The notes beneath the pieces were generated by a model. It saw nothing but the letters and a program-made list of their open reading frames with translations, did not search any database and was not told the DNA's origin. The translations under genes and the position numbers were made by a program. From Micromonospora echinospora (lineage in GTDB: Bacteria; Actinomycetota; Actinomycetes; Mycobacteriales; Micromonosporaceae), in assembly GCF_014203425.1 (NCBI RefSeq), contig NZ_JACHJC010000001.1, positions 6,341,501 through 6,405,500 on the forward strand: a DNA stretch of 64,000 nucleotides. Reading direction: 5' to 3'. Below are positions 36,196 through 44,640 of this stretch, in pieces. How positions within the stretch are numbered: the first letter of the stretch is position 1; every line of letters starts with the position of its first letter.

Positions 36196-38163
36196 ATGCC
36201 CGTGTCGTACCCCGTCCACCCCCGTCGCCACACCCGGCACCGCGCTCTCGCGGCGCTGGCCGCCGTCCTGGTCACAGCGGGCGCGCTGACCGGATGCTCC
36301 GGGGACGACGGCCCGGAGACCGCCGTCGAGACGTTCCTCGGCGGCTGGCGCTCCGGCGACCTGCAGGCCGTCGGCTTCATCCAGCCGACCGGCGGGCGGG
36401 TGCCGGCCGGCGAGGTGACCAAGCAGCTCCAGGCGCTCGCCGGTGAGCTGGCCGCCAACCCGCCGGAGCTGACCCGCACCGGCGAGATCAGCACCAAGGG
36501 CGACGTCGCCACCGCCCGGGTCAAGGTGAGCTGGGCGCTGCCCGGCGGCGCCCGCTGGACCTACGAGAATCCGGTACGCCTCAAGCGCGGCGGCGACGAC
36601 CACTGGCAGGTGATCTGGGAACCGGCTGTGGTGCACGAGAAGCTGGAGGACGGCGACCGGATCGCGCTGCGGCGGGAGCCCGCGCAGCGCGCCGGTGTGC
36701 TGGACGGCGCCGGCCAGCCGATCGTCGCGCCGCGCCCGGTGGTCCGGGTCCAGGTCGTTCCCGGCGAGATCGACGACGTCCCGGGCCTGATCCGGAAGCT
36801 GGACACCGCGTTCAAGGCGATCCGGCCCGCGCTCAGCCCGCCGGTCGATCTCGGCGACCTGCCCAAGCGGCTCAAGGAGGCCAAGCCGGACGCGCGGGTC
36901 GACGTGGTGACGCTGCGCGACGAGGCGTACCGGCAGATCAAGCCACGCATCTACGAGCTGCCCGGCACCCGGTTCGAGTCGGAGCAGCTCCTGCTGGCGC
37001 CGACCCGCGAGTTCGCCCGGGCGCTGCTCGGCTCGGTCGACCAGGCCACCGCCGACGACCTCCAGGCCCACCCCGAGCGGTACGCGCGCGGCGACCTGGT
37101 CGGCCACGGCGGCCTCCAGGGGCGGTACGACGAGCGGCTGCGCGGCGTCACGGGCGTCACCGTGATCACCGAGCGGACCACGCCGGAGGGCAAGGTGGAG
37201 CCGACCGGCACGGAGCTGTTCCGCAACGACCCGAAGCCCGGTCAGCCGGTGAAGACCACCATCGACGTGGCCACCCAGAACGCGGCCGACGCCGCGCTGC
37301 GTGGGCAGACCCGCCGCTCCGCGCTGGTGGCGCTGCGGATCAGCGACGGCGCGGTGCTGGCCGCCGCGAACGGTCCCGGGGCGGCCGGCGAGAACCTCGC
37401 CTTCACCGCCCAGGTTCCGCCCGGCTCGACATTCAAGGTGGTCAGCGCGCTCGGCCTGCTCGACCGGGGCGCGGTGACCCCGCAGACCACTGTGAACTGC
37501 CCGAAGACGTCGACGGTCGAGGGCCGCAGCTTCAAGAACTCGGACAACTTCGAGCTGGGCGCGGTGCCGTTCGCCACCGACTTCGCCAAGTCCTGCAACA
37601 CCGCGTTCGTGGCGCTGGCGCCGAAGCTCGGCCCGGACGGGCTGGCGCAGGCCGGCCGTACGCTCGGCCTGGAGGCCGCGTGGGATCTCGGCGCCGACGC
37701 GTTCACCGGCAAGGTCTCCGCCAACGGCTCGGCCACCGAGCAGGCCGCCGCCGCGATCGGCCAGGGCACCACGCTGGTGAGCCCGCTGGCCATGGCGAGC
37801 GCCACCGCGGCCGTGGCCCGGGGCAAGTTCGAGCAGCCCAAGCTGCTGCTCGACCCGGCGCCGGCCAAGCCCGCGCCGGCCGGCGAGGCGCTCAAGCCGG
37901 AGTCGGTGTCGGCGCTGAAGTCGATGATGCGCGGGGTGGTCACCTCGGGCAGCGGCAGCGCGCTGGCGGACGTGCCGGGCGAGCCGGTGCACGGCAAGAC
38001 CGGCACCGCGGAGTACGACAACAACCCGGCGAACACGCACGCCTGGTTCGTCGGGTGGCAGGGCGACGTGGCCTTCGCCGTCTTCGTCGAGCAGGGCGGG
38101 GCGGGCTCCAAGGTGGCGGCGCCGATCGCCGAGAAGTTCCTGCGCGGCCTCGCCGCGAGCTGA
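36196..38163 (+). CDS. Lipoprotein penicillin-binding transpeptidase with NTF2-like N-domain
   Basis: A 655-residue class B PBP with GGAGGG before ATG 36196. A lipobox LTGC places lipidated Cys34 after a short signal peptide. Residues about 40-150 form an NTF2-like (MecA_N) domain, followed by a dimerisation region. The transpeptidase domain carries STFK (411-414), SCN (466-468) and KTGT (601-604), all intact. It cross-links peptidoglycan outside the membrane. Such PBPs with MecA_N domains in actinomycetes are sometimes low-affinity and beta-lactam tolerant; that cannot be seen directly here. The frame is open far upstream through antisense gdh sequence, which is not real. Confidence 0.93.
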   Translation: MPVSYPVHPRRHTRHRALAALAAVLVTAGALTGCSGDDGPETAVETFLGGWRSGDLQAVGFIQPTGGRVPAGEVTKQLQALAGELAANPPELTRTGEISTKGDVATARVKVSWALPGGARWTYENPVRLKRGGDDHWQVIWEPAVVHEKLEDGDRIALRREPAQRAGVLDGAGQPIVAPRPVVRVQVVPGEIDDVPGLIRKLDTAFKAIRPALSPPVDLGDLPKRLKEAKPDARVDVVTLRDEAYRQIKPRIYELPGTRFESEQLLLAPTREFARALLGSVDQATADDLQAHPERYARGDLVGHGGLQGRYDERLRGVTGVTVITERTTPEGKVEPTGTELFRNDPKPGQPVKTTIDVATQNAADAALRGQTRRSALVALRISDGAVLAAANGPGAAGENLAFTAQVPPGSTFKVVSALGLLDRGAVTPQTTVNCPKTSTVEGRSFKNSDNFELGAVPFATDFAKSCNTAFVALAPKLGPDGLAQAGRTLGLEAAWDLGADAFTGKVSANGSATEQAAAAIGQGTTLVSPLAMASATAAVARGKFEQPKLLLDPAPAKPAPAGEALKPESVSALKSMMRGVVTSGSGSALADVPGEPVHGKTGTAEYDNNPANTHAWFVGWQGDVAFAVFVEQGGAGSKVAAPIAEKFLRGLAAS

Positions 38164-38173
38164 GGCGTACCGG

Positions 38174-39352
38174 TCAGGCGATGTCGACGCCGGAGCGGGC
38201 CGGGTCCGGCTCGTCTCCGGCGGGCGCCCGGCGCAGCAGGCCGGGCCCCAGCGGGTCGGTGCCGAGGTCGTCGACGGTGCCGTCGGAGGTCGGGTCGGGG
38301 CCGATCGGCTCCACCGCCACCGCCGGGGCCGGCACCGCTGCCGGGGCGGGCAGCGGCTCGGGCGCCGGTCGGCTGTCGGCGGCCCGGGGCGCGGGCGCGA
38401 CCGGCCCGGCCGGCAGCAGCCGGGGCGGCACCGCTCCCGGCGCGACGACCGGGGCGAGCCCGGCCACCACCGTGTTGACGATCTCGGCCGCGTACGCCCC
38501 GTCCTGGTCGTAGTCGGGGTCGAAGACGGTCAGCTCGACGCCGAGACAGTGCGGGGTGTCGACCAGCCCGGCCAGCAGGATCTCCAGCTCGGCGAAGGCG
38601 ATCCCACCGGGGTCGGGCGCGTCCACCGCGGGCATCACCGCCGGGTCGAGCACGTCGACGTCGATGTGCACCCAGTAGCCGGCGCAGTCGACGAGCTGCT
38701 CGTGCGCCCACTGGGCGGTGCGGGCGGCGCCCTCGGCGCGCAGCGCCGGCACCGGCCGGGTGGTGATACCGGCGGCCTGCAGGTCGAGGCGGTACTCGTC
38801 CTGCGCGCGGATGCCGAGCACCACCACGTCGATGTCCCGGAAGTAGGGCCGCCGCCCCTCGATGGCGGCCAGGTCGGGCTGCCCCCGCCCGGTGACCAGC
38901 GCCAGGTCCTCCCCGGCGGCCGCGCCGACGTAGGAGGCGTTGCCGGGATGCCGGAAGTCGGAGTGGCCGTCGACGAAGACCAGGCCGATCCGCCCGCCGA
39001 CCGCCTCGCCGAGACGGTGCATGGCCAGCCCGGAGCCGAGCAGCACCGAGCAGTCCCCGCCGAGCACCAGCGGGAACTCGCCCCGGTCGATGATCGCGCC
39101 GATCCGGTCGGCGAGCGCCAGCGAGTACGCGGAGATCTCCGGCGCGTGGCAGACGCCGTCGCCGGGCCGCCAGTCCCCCGGGTCGTACCGGGGCGGGGTC
39201 AGGCAGCCGGCGTCGCGGGCGCGCAGCCGGGCGAGCAGGCCGTGGTCGCGCAGCGCGCCCGGCGCCTTGCCGCATCCGGGCACGGAGCTGGCGGTGGGCG
39301 GGCGCAATCCGAGGTTCGTCGGCGCGTCGAGGACGGCGATCCGGCGCATCAT
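38174..39352 (-). CDS. Arginase/agmatinase-family protein with Pro/Ala-rich tail
   Basis: A 392-residue ureohydrolase-fold protein from ATG 39352. Residues 1-300 hold the binuclear manganese motifs: GGDCS (98-102), VDGHSDF (127-133) and HIDVDVLDP (229-237). The first has Cys101 where canonical arginases have a metal-binding His. GGDCS is seen in an arginase-like subfamily of unsettled substrate. Residues about 300-392 are a Pro/Ala-rich, probably disordered extension. The gene is convergent with the penicillin-binding protein gene with only 10 bp between stops. Arginase, agmatinase or formiminoglutamase activity cannot be chosen from sequence. Confidence 0.85.
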   Translation of the reverse strand: MMRRIAVLDAPTNLGLRPPTASSVPGCGKAPGALRDHGLLARLRARDAGCLTPPRYDPGDWRPGDGVCHAPEISAYSLALADRIGAIIDRGEFPLVLGGDCSVLLGSGLAMHRLGEAVGGRIGLVFVDGHSDFRHPGNASYVGAAAGEDLALVTGRGQPDLAAIEGRRPYFRDIDVVVLGIRAQDEYRLDLQAAGITTRPVPALRAEGAARTAQWAHEQLVDCAGYWVHIDVDVLDPAVMPAVDAPDPGGIAFAELEILLAGLVDTPHCLGVELTVFDPDYDQDGAYAAEIVNTVVAGLAPVVAPGAVPPRLLPAGPVAPAPRAADSRPAPEPLPAPAAVPAPAVAVEPIGPDPTSDGTVDDLGTDPLGPGLLRRAPAGDEPDPARSGVDIA

Positions 39353-39410
39353 GGGCTCCCGTCCTCGATGGTCGGGCGGGCCGGCGGTGCGCCGGCCCGC
39401 GCGGGTTGAC

Positions 39411-40328
39411 TCAGAACAGCGCGCTGGCCAGGGCGCGTCGGGCGGACGCCACGGCGGGGTCGTCCGGGCCGGCGATGGTGAACAGGCCGAGCAGGTGCTG
39501 GCGTACCCGGTCCCGGTCGTCCCCGGCGGTGCGCCGCACCAGGCCGACGAGCCGCTTGTACGCCTGGTCGGCGAGGCCGCTGAGCACCTCGATGTCGGCG
39601 GCCAGCAGCTGGGCGTCCACGTCGTCCGGGGCGGCGGCTGCGGCCTCCAGCGCCGCCTGCGGGTCCGCGCCGGCGACCCGGCGGGCCAGCCCGACCTGCG
39701 CCAGGCCCGCCTCCGCTGCCGCATCGGCCGGGGACTCGGCGAGGATCTTCCGGTACGCCGCCTCGGCGGCGTCGAGGTCGCCGCTCATCAGCGCGTCGTC
39801 GGCGGCGTCGAGACGCGGGTCCTCCGGCTCGGCCACCGTGACGCCGCCGGCCTTGAGCACGGCCTGGAGCCACTGTCGCAACTGCGACTCAGGCACCGGG
39901 CCGGGGAAGGCGTCGATCGGGCGGCCGCCGACGATGGCGTACGTGGTGGGCAGCGTCTGGAGCTGGAACATCTGCGCGAGCCGCGGCTGCTGCTGCACGT
40001 CGACCCGGGCCAGCAGCCACGCTCCGGCGCCCTCGGCGGCCAGCTTCTCCAGCACCGGGGCGAACTGGTCGCTCTCCGGGTAGCCGGCGGCGCCGAAGAA
40101 GACCACAACCGGTGTGGTGAGAGAGCGTTCGAGCACCTCGGACTGGATGTTCGCCTCGGTCACGTCGATCACGGCGGCGGAGCCGGCGGGGCTGCCCGGC
40201 AGCCCGGCGGGTGTGCCGCCCGGAGACGGTGTGGCGGTGGAGGTGTCGGCAGGTGCGGGGGTGCGCAGCGCGCTGAGGTCGACCGCGCCGCGGGTGAAGA
40301 TCGACGAGGTGATCCGTGGGTCGCTCAT
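39411..40328 (-). CDS. Thioredoxin-fold/TPR co-chaperone (YbbN/CnoX-like)
   Basis: A 305-residue protein. A disordered N-terminus (1-50) leads to a thioredoxin fold (about 52-160) and a TPR-like helical half (about 175-305: AEAAYRKILAESPADAAAEAGLAQ). The active-site WCGPC is replaced by FGAAGYPES (78-86), with no cysteines, so it cannot do thiol-disulfide exchange. Such proteins act as holdases or chaperone adaptors. It is preceded by the second REP-like element. Confidence 0.9.
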   Translation of the reverse strand: MSDPRITSSIFTRGAVDLSALRTPAPADTSTATPSPGGTPAGLPGSPAGSAAVIDVTEANIQSEVLERSLTTPVVVFFGAAGYPESDQFAPVLEKLAAEGAGAWLLARVDVQQQPRLAQMFQLQTLPTTYAIVGGRPIDAFPGPVPESQLRQWLQAVLKAGGVTVAEPEDPRLDAADDALMSGDLDAAEAAYRKILAESPADAAAEAGLAQVGLARRVAGADPQAALEAAAAAPDDVDAQLLAADIEVLSGLADQAYKRLVGLVRRTAGDDRDRVRQHLLGLFTIAGPDDPAVASARRALASALF

Positions 40329-40415
40329 GGTTGTCTAGTCTCGCACGTACCCCACGGATCTCCGACCAGCCGCGACGGCGACAGTCGCCACTCTCCCCCA
40401 GCTCAGCCCGCCCGC

Positions 40416-40496
40416 AAGGAAGGGCCCCCTGTTAACGCCTGCGGTAGAGGAAGGGCCCCGTATTAACAGCTGCTGTTAATAAGGGGCCCTTCCTTG
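40416..40496. repeat. REP-like intergenic element, copy 2
   Basis: It has the same architecture as 1458-1540: a first GGAAGGGCCCC motif, the spacer acgcctgcggtag, then a palindrome. The palindrome arms (40449-40470 and about 40472-40493) match with one mismatch and almost no loop. The element lies after the mutase stop (40510) and before the YbbN-like start (40328), both minus strand, and may terminate the mutase transcript. Confidence 0.8.
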
Positions 40497-40509
40497 CAAA
40501 GCCGGGGGG

Positions 40510-42198
40510 TCAGAAGCGGGCGGGCTCTCGGTAGACGCCCCACTCGGCGCGCAGGGCGTCGCAGATCTCGCCCAGGGTGGCCTCGGCGCGGGCCGCGTCG
40601 AGCATGGCGGGGATCATGTTCTCGCCGCTGCGGGCGGCCTCGACCATCCGCGCCACCGCGGCGGTGACGGCGGCGTCGTCGCGGGCCGACTTGCGCTCGG
40701 CGAGCACCCGGCGCTGCTCCAGCTCCACCTCGTGCGAGATGCGCAGGATCTCCAGGTCCTTGGACACCGTGCCGGTGTGGCAGTTGACGCCGACGATCTT
40801 CTTGTCGCCCTTTTCCAGCGCCTGCTGGTAGACGAACGCGGACTCGGCGATGTGCCCGGTGAACCAGCCGTCCTCGATGCCGCGCAGGATGCCGGAGGTC
40901 ATCGGGCCGATGGTGTGCGGGCCCTCGCCGCCGAGCTGCTTGATCCGGGCGAAGATCTCCTCCGCCTCGGCCTCGATCCGGTCGGTGAGCGCCTCGACGT
41001 ACCAGGCGCCGCCGAGCGGGTCGGCCACGTTCGTCACGCCGGTCTCCTCCATCAGCACCTGCTGGGTACGCAGGGCGATCTCGGCCGACTCGTCGGTGGG
41101 CAGGGCGAGCGTCTCGTCGAGGGCGTTCGTGTGCAGCGAGTTGGTGCCGCCGAGCACCGCGGCCAGGGCCTCCACGGCGGTACGCACCACGTTGTTGACC
41201 GGCTGCTGCGCGGTGAGCGACACCCCGGCGGTCTGCGTGTGGAACCGCAGCCACATGGCCTTCTCGCTCGTCGCGCCGTAGACGTCGCGCAGCCAGCGGG
41301 CCCAGATCCGGCGGGCGGCGCGGAACTTGGCGATCTCCTCGAAGAAGTCCACATGGGAGTCGAAGAAGAAGCTCAGGCCCGGGGCGAACGTGTTCACGTC
41401 CAGCCCGCGCGACAGGCCCAGCTCGACGTACCCGAATCCGTCGGCCAGCGTGTACGCCAGCTCCTGCGCGGCGGTCGAGCCGGCCTCGCGGATGTGGTAG
41501 CCGGAGACCGACAGGGGCTTGTACCGGGGGATCTCCCGGGCGCAGTACTCCATCAGGTCGCCGATGAGGCGCAGGTGCGGCTCGGGGTCGAACAGCCACT
41601 CCTTCTGCGCGATGTACTCCTTGAAGATGTCCGTCTGGAGTGTTCCGTCCAGCTTGGACAGGTCCGCGCCCTGCCGTTCGGCGGCGACCAGGTACATGCA
41701 GAAGACCGGCACGGCCGGCCCGGAGATGGTCATCGAGGTGGTCACGCCGGCCAGGTCGATGCCGTCGAACAGCACCTCCATGTCGGCGGCCGAGTCGACG
41801 GCGACGCCGCAGTGCCCGACCTCGCCGAGCGACTGCGGGTCGTCCGAGTCGCGGCCCATCAGCGTCGGCATGTCGAAGGCGACGGAGAGCCCGCCGCCAC
41901 CGGCGCCGAGGATCATCTTGTACCGCTCGTTGGTCTGCCGGGCGTTGCCGAAGCCGGCGAACTGCCGGATGGTCCAGGTCCGTCCGCGGTAGCCGGTCGG
42001 GTGCAGGCCCCTGGTGTACGGGAACTCGCCCGGCCAGCCGATCCGGTCGAAGTCCGGGTACGCCGTGCCCTCCGGCGGGCCGTACACCGGGTCGACACTC
42101 ATGCCGGACAGCGTGGTGAAGTCCGCGTCGCGCTTGCGGGCGGCGTCGTAGCGGGCCTGCCAGCGGGCCCGACCGGCGGCGATCTCGTCAGCGTCCAT
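40510..42198 (-). CDS. icmA: Acyl-CoA mutase large subunit, isobutyryl-CoA mutase type
   Basis: A 562-residue large subunit of a B12-dependent mutase without its own B12-binding domain, which must come from a separate small subunit not in the window. The substrate-selecting positions are Phe80 (TIRQFAGF) and Gln198 (KEYIAQK), the pair that defines isobutyryl-CoA mutase (IcmA). Methylmalonyl-CoA mutase has Tyr and Arg there. It would interconvert isobutyryl-CoA and n-butyryl-CoA, linking valine breakdown to butyrate and polyketide precursors. Length and numbering match Streptomyces IcmA. Other acyl-CoA mutases remain possible. Confidence 0.88.
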   Translation of the reverse strand: MDADEIAAGRARWQARYDAARKRDADFTTLSGMSVDPVYGPPEGTAYPDFDRIGWPGEFPYTRGLHPTGYRGRTWTIRQFAGFGNARQTNERYKMILGAGGGGLSVAFDMPTLMGRDSDDPQSLGEVGHCGVAVDSAADMEVLFDGIDLAGVTTSMTISGPAVPVFCMYLVAAERQGADLSKLDGTLQTDIFKEYIAQKEWLFDPEPHLRLIGDLMEYCAREIPRYKPLSVSGYHIREAGSTAAQELAYTLADGFGYVELGLSRGLDVNTFAPGLSFFFDSHVDFFEEIAKFRAARRIWARWLRDVYGATSEKAMWLRFHTQTAGVSLTAQQPVNNVVRTAVEALAAVLGGTNSLHTNALDETLALPTDESAEIALRTQQVLMEETGVTNVADPLGGAWYVEALTDRIEAEAEEIFARIKQLGGEGPHTIGPMTSGILRGIEDGWFTGHIAESAFVYQQALEKGDKKIVGVNCHTGTVSKDLEILRISHEVELEQRRVLAERKSARDDAAVTAAVARMVEAARSGENMIPAMLDAARAEATLGEICDALRAEWGVYREPARF

Positions 42199-42518
42199 GC
42201 GCGGAGCTCCTTCTCAAGTCGTCGTCCCAAGCCCGAGTGTAGAGCGAGATCCTGAACGATCCTTAAGTGCATGCGTACCGGCCGGTAACCCGGCGCCGCC
42301 CGGCGCGAAGCCCCACCACGATCGTCGATCCGCAGGTCAGGGCCCTGTCTCACGTGCCGGACGGCTTGCCGCCGGAGCCTCCCGGGCGGCGCAGGGACAT
42401 GCCACACTCCCGCCGTGGGCATGCACATCGCGATCGGGCCGATTACCTAGGCGGCGTACGCCTTCCGCGTGCGTCGCCGGCCAAGCCACCCCTGTCGGCT
42501 CGACACTGTGAGGCCCCC
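42199..42518. other. Intergenic region between mutase and ACT-like gene
   Basis: A 320-bp divergent promoter region. A perfect 10-bp palindrome GGCGTACGCC lies at 42453-42462. GAGG at 42510-42513 serves the downstream GTG. No RNA gene or clear promoter boxes were seen. Confidence 0.45.
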
Positions 42519-42887
42519 GTGACCACGTTCCCCTTCACCCCCGACACCGTCGATCGCCGGCCGCCCGGCCCGGCCGCCCGGCCGCACGACGAGTCCCCCG
42601 CCGCCACGTGCACGATGGTGGTGCACCTCGGCCCCGGGCACTCCACCACCGGCCTGCTCAAGGTGCTGTCCGTGCTGCACTCACGCCGGGTCGCGGTCTC
42701 ACACGTCCAGTACGTGCAGTGCCCGAACCTGTCGGCGGTGATGATCGTGGAGTGCTCCCCCTCCGCGGCGTCGCTGGAGACGGTGCGCAAGAGCGTCGCG
42801 AACGCGGTGCCGGTGGTCAGCGTCAGCATGCACACCGCGCCCACCCGCGACGCCGTCCGGCGCCCGCGGGCACGTCGCGGCCGGTGA
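42519..42887 (+). CDS. Small ACT-like domain protein
   Basis: A 122-residue protein from GTG 42519 with GAGG 6 bp upstream. Residues about 30-107 (TCTMVVHLGPGHSTTGLLKVLSVLH to VVSVSMHTA) have the alternating beta-alpha pattern of ACT domains, which bind amino acids. The first about 28 residues are Pro/Arg-rich and disordered. It ends 3 bp before the convergent PucR gene. It could be a stand-alone amino-acid sensor for the neighbouring catabolic genes; no partner is known. The domain call is by pattern, not search. Confidence 0.6.
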   Translation: MTTFPFTPDTVDRRPPGPAARPHDESPAATCTMVVHLGPGHSTTGLLKVLSVLHSRRVAVSHVQYVQCPNLSAVMIVECSPSAASLETVRKSVANAVPVVSVSMHTAPTRDAVRRPRARRGR

Positions 42888-42890
42888 CCG

Positions 42891-44534
42891 TCAGCCCGCG
42901 GACCCGGAGACGCCGCCGCCGCGCATGACGTCCCGGGCGGTGAGCGCCACGTGCAGCGACAGGCGCCGCTCGCTCGAATCCAGGTCGACGCCGAGCACCC
43001 GCTCGATCAACTGCAACCGCTGGTACAGCGCGGACCGGGACAGCGACATCTCCTCCGCCGCGCGCCGCTTGTTGCGCCCCTCGACCAGGTACGCCTCCAG
43101 CAGGCCCACGTGGTTCGTGCCGTGCCGCTCGTCGTAGGAGAGCAGCGGCCCCAGCTCGCGCTCGACGAACGTCTGCAGGCGCACGTCGTCGCGCAGCAGG
43201 TACAGCAGGCCCCGGAGGCGGACGTCGAGGAGCCGGTAGAAGGGCCGGGGTTCGGCGGTGTGCGCCGTGGCGTCGGCCACCTGCGCCGCCTCGACCAGCG
43301 AGCGCCGCGCCAGGTCGAGAGACCTGACCACCGAACCGGCGGCGACCACGACGTCCGACCCGGCCCGCAGGCCCGCCCGGGTGAGCGCGGTGGACAGCCC
43401 GAGCAGCGCGCCCTCGTCGGACTCGGCCTCGGTGAGGGCGACGAGCACTGTGACCTCCGCGCCACCGAGCCCGTCGACGTCACCGGCCAGCGCCGCCAGC
43501 CCGCAGTCGCGCACCGCCGCCTCCACCGCGTCCAGCAGTTCCCGGCGGCGCACGTTCATCTCGACGCCGGGACCCGGGCCCGGGCGGCGCCTGCGTACCA
43601 CGACCCCGAGCAGCCGCCGCTGCTCCAGCGCCACACCGAGCCCGCGCGCCCGCAGCGCCACGTCCCGGGTGGGCGCCGAGTGGTTGACGATGCTCCACAG
43701 CAGGCTGCTGCGCGCCTGCCGTTCGACCGACGAGTCGTCCCGCGCGACGAGCTGGTTCAGCGCGATGGTGGACGCGGCGCGCTCCAGCAGGACGCTCGTC
43801 CGGGCCGGCGGCTCCTGGTCGCACAACAGCACCAGCCGCCCCCACCGGTTGCCCCGGGCCTCCACGCCGGTCACCAGCCAGCCCGAACGCGGCTCGTAGC
43901 CGGTGCCGGACGGGACCTCGACCGCGCGCGAACGGGTCTCCCAGCGGTCGAGCAGCTCCTCGGCCGACAGCGGGCCGGTCTCGTACGCCAGCACCTGGTG
44001 GGAGAGGTTCTCCAGCACCGCGGGACGCCGGGACAGGCGGGTGACCTCACGGAGCACCTGCCGGGGCTCCGCGCCCTCCACCGACAACTCGGTGAAGATG
44101 CGGTGGATCTCGTCCTTCGCGAGCAGGTCCGCCGTCTGCTCCTCGACGATCACCGAGTGGACCACCTCGGTCACCGCCACGAACCGCATCTCCCGCTGGA
44201 GCGCGACGAGCGGCAGGTTCCGGCTGCGGGCCTGCTCGACGAGCGCGGCCGGCAGCGTCCCGCCGAACCGGCGGCCCAGCTCGACCACGACCCCGGCCGC
44301 GCCGACCGCCGCCAGGCCGTCGATCCACCGGCGCAGCCCGTCGTCGTCCGGCGGCAGGCCGATACCCGTGGTCAGCACCAGCTCCCCGCCTCGGAGCAGG
44401 TCGGCGATCTCCGGGATCTCGGCGACGTGCACCCAACGCACCGGCGCGTCCAGACGGTCCCGCCCGGCCATGACACGCGGCCCGGCCTGCTGCAACGCCG
44501 GCAGTTCGAGCACGTCACGAACCGTCATCGGCAT
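42891..44534 (-). CDS. PucR-family transcriptional regulator
   Basis: A 547-residue regulator from ATG 44534 (GGAGGGAG upstream). An N-terminal PucR domain (about 1-125) is followed by a CdaR/GGDEF-like middle and a C-terminal PucR-type helix-turn-helix (LLEAYLVEGRNKRRAAEEMSLSRSALYQRLQLIERVL). The family regulates purine, amino acid and related catabolism. It diverges from the mmsA gene with 106 bp between them, so it is the likely regulator of the amino-acid catabolic operon. Confidence 0.9.
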   Translation of the reverse strand: MPMTVRDVLELPALQQAGPRVMAGRDRLDAPVRWVHVAEIPEIADLLRGGELVLTTGIGLPPDDDGLRRWIDGLAAVGAAGVVVELGRRFGGTLPAALVEQARSRNLPLVALQREMRFVAVTEVVHSVIVEEQTADLLAKDEIHRIFTELSVEGAEPRQVLREVTRLSRRPAVLENLSHQVLAYETGPLSAEELLDRWETRSRAVEVPSGTGYEPRSGWLVTGVEARGNRWGRLVLLCDQEPPARTSVLLERAASTIALNQLVARDDSSVERQARSSLLWSIVNHSAPTRDVALRARGLGVALEQRRLLGVVVRRRRPGPGPGVEMNVRRRELLDAVEAAVRDCGLAALAGDVDGLGGAEVTVLVALTEAESDEGALLGLSTALTRAGLRAGSDVVVAAGSVVRSLDLARRSLVEAAQVADATAHTAEPRPFYRLLDVRLRGLLYLLRDDVRLQTFVERELGPLLSYDERHGTNHVGLLEAYLVEGRNKRRAAEEMSLSRSALYQRLQLIERVLGVDLDSSERRLSLHVALTARDVMRGGGVSGSAG

Positions 44535-44640
44535 CAGACCGTCTCCCTCCTCGCTCCGGCGCACAGTATGTGTGCTTCTCCAGGGCGGGAACGACACAGT
44601 GCCCATTGTCCGGGCCTGGGGAAGCGCAGATGATCCGGGC

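Noticed and set aside
30799..38163. A 2,454-codon open frame on the plus strand through the whole antisense of glutamate dehydrogenase into the PBP
   Set aside because: Open only because of GC-biased codons opposite gdh; the real gene is the PBP from ATG 36196 with a ribosome site and lipobox.
40463..41599. Minus-strand frame running from the mutase gene through the REP-like element
   Set aside because: It is an out-of-frame shadow of the mutase; the arginine-rich translation matches no family.
42443..42844. Minus-strand frame opposite the ACT-like gene
   Set aside because: The plus-strand frame has the better ribosome site and a domain-like pattern.
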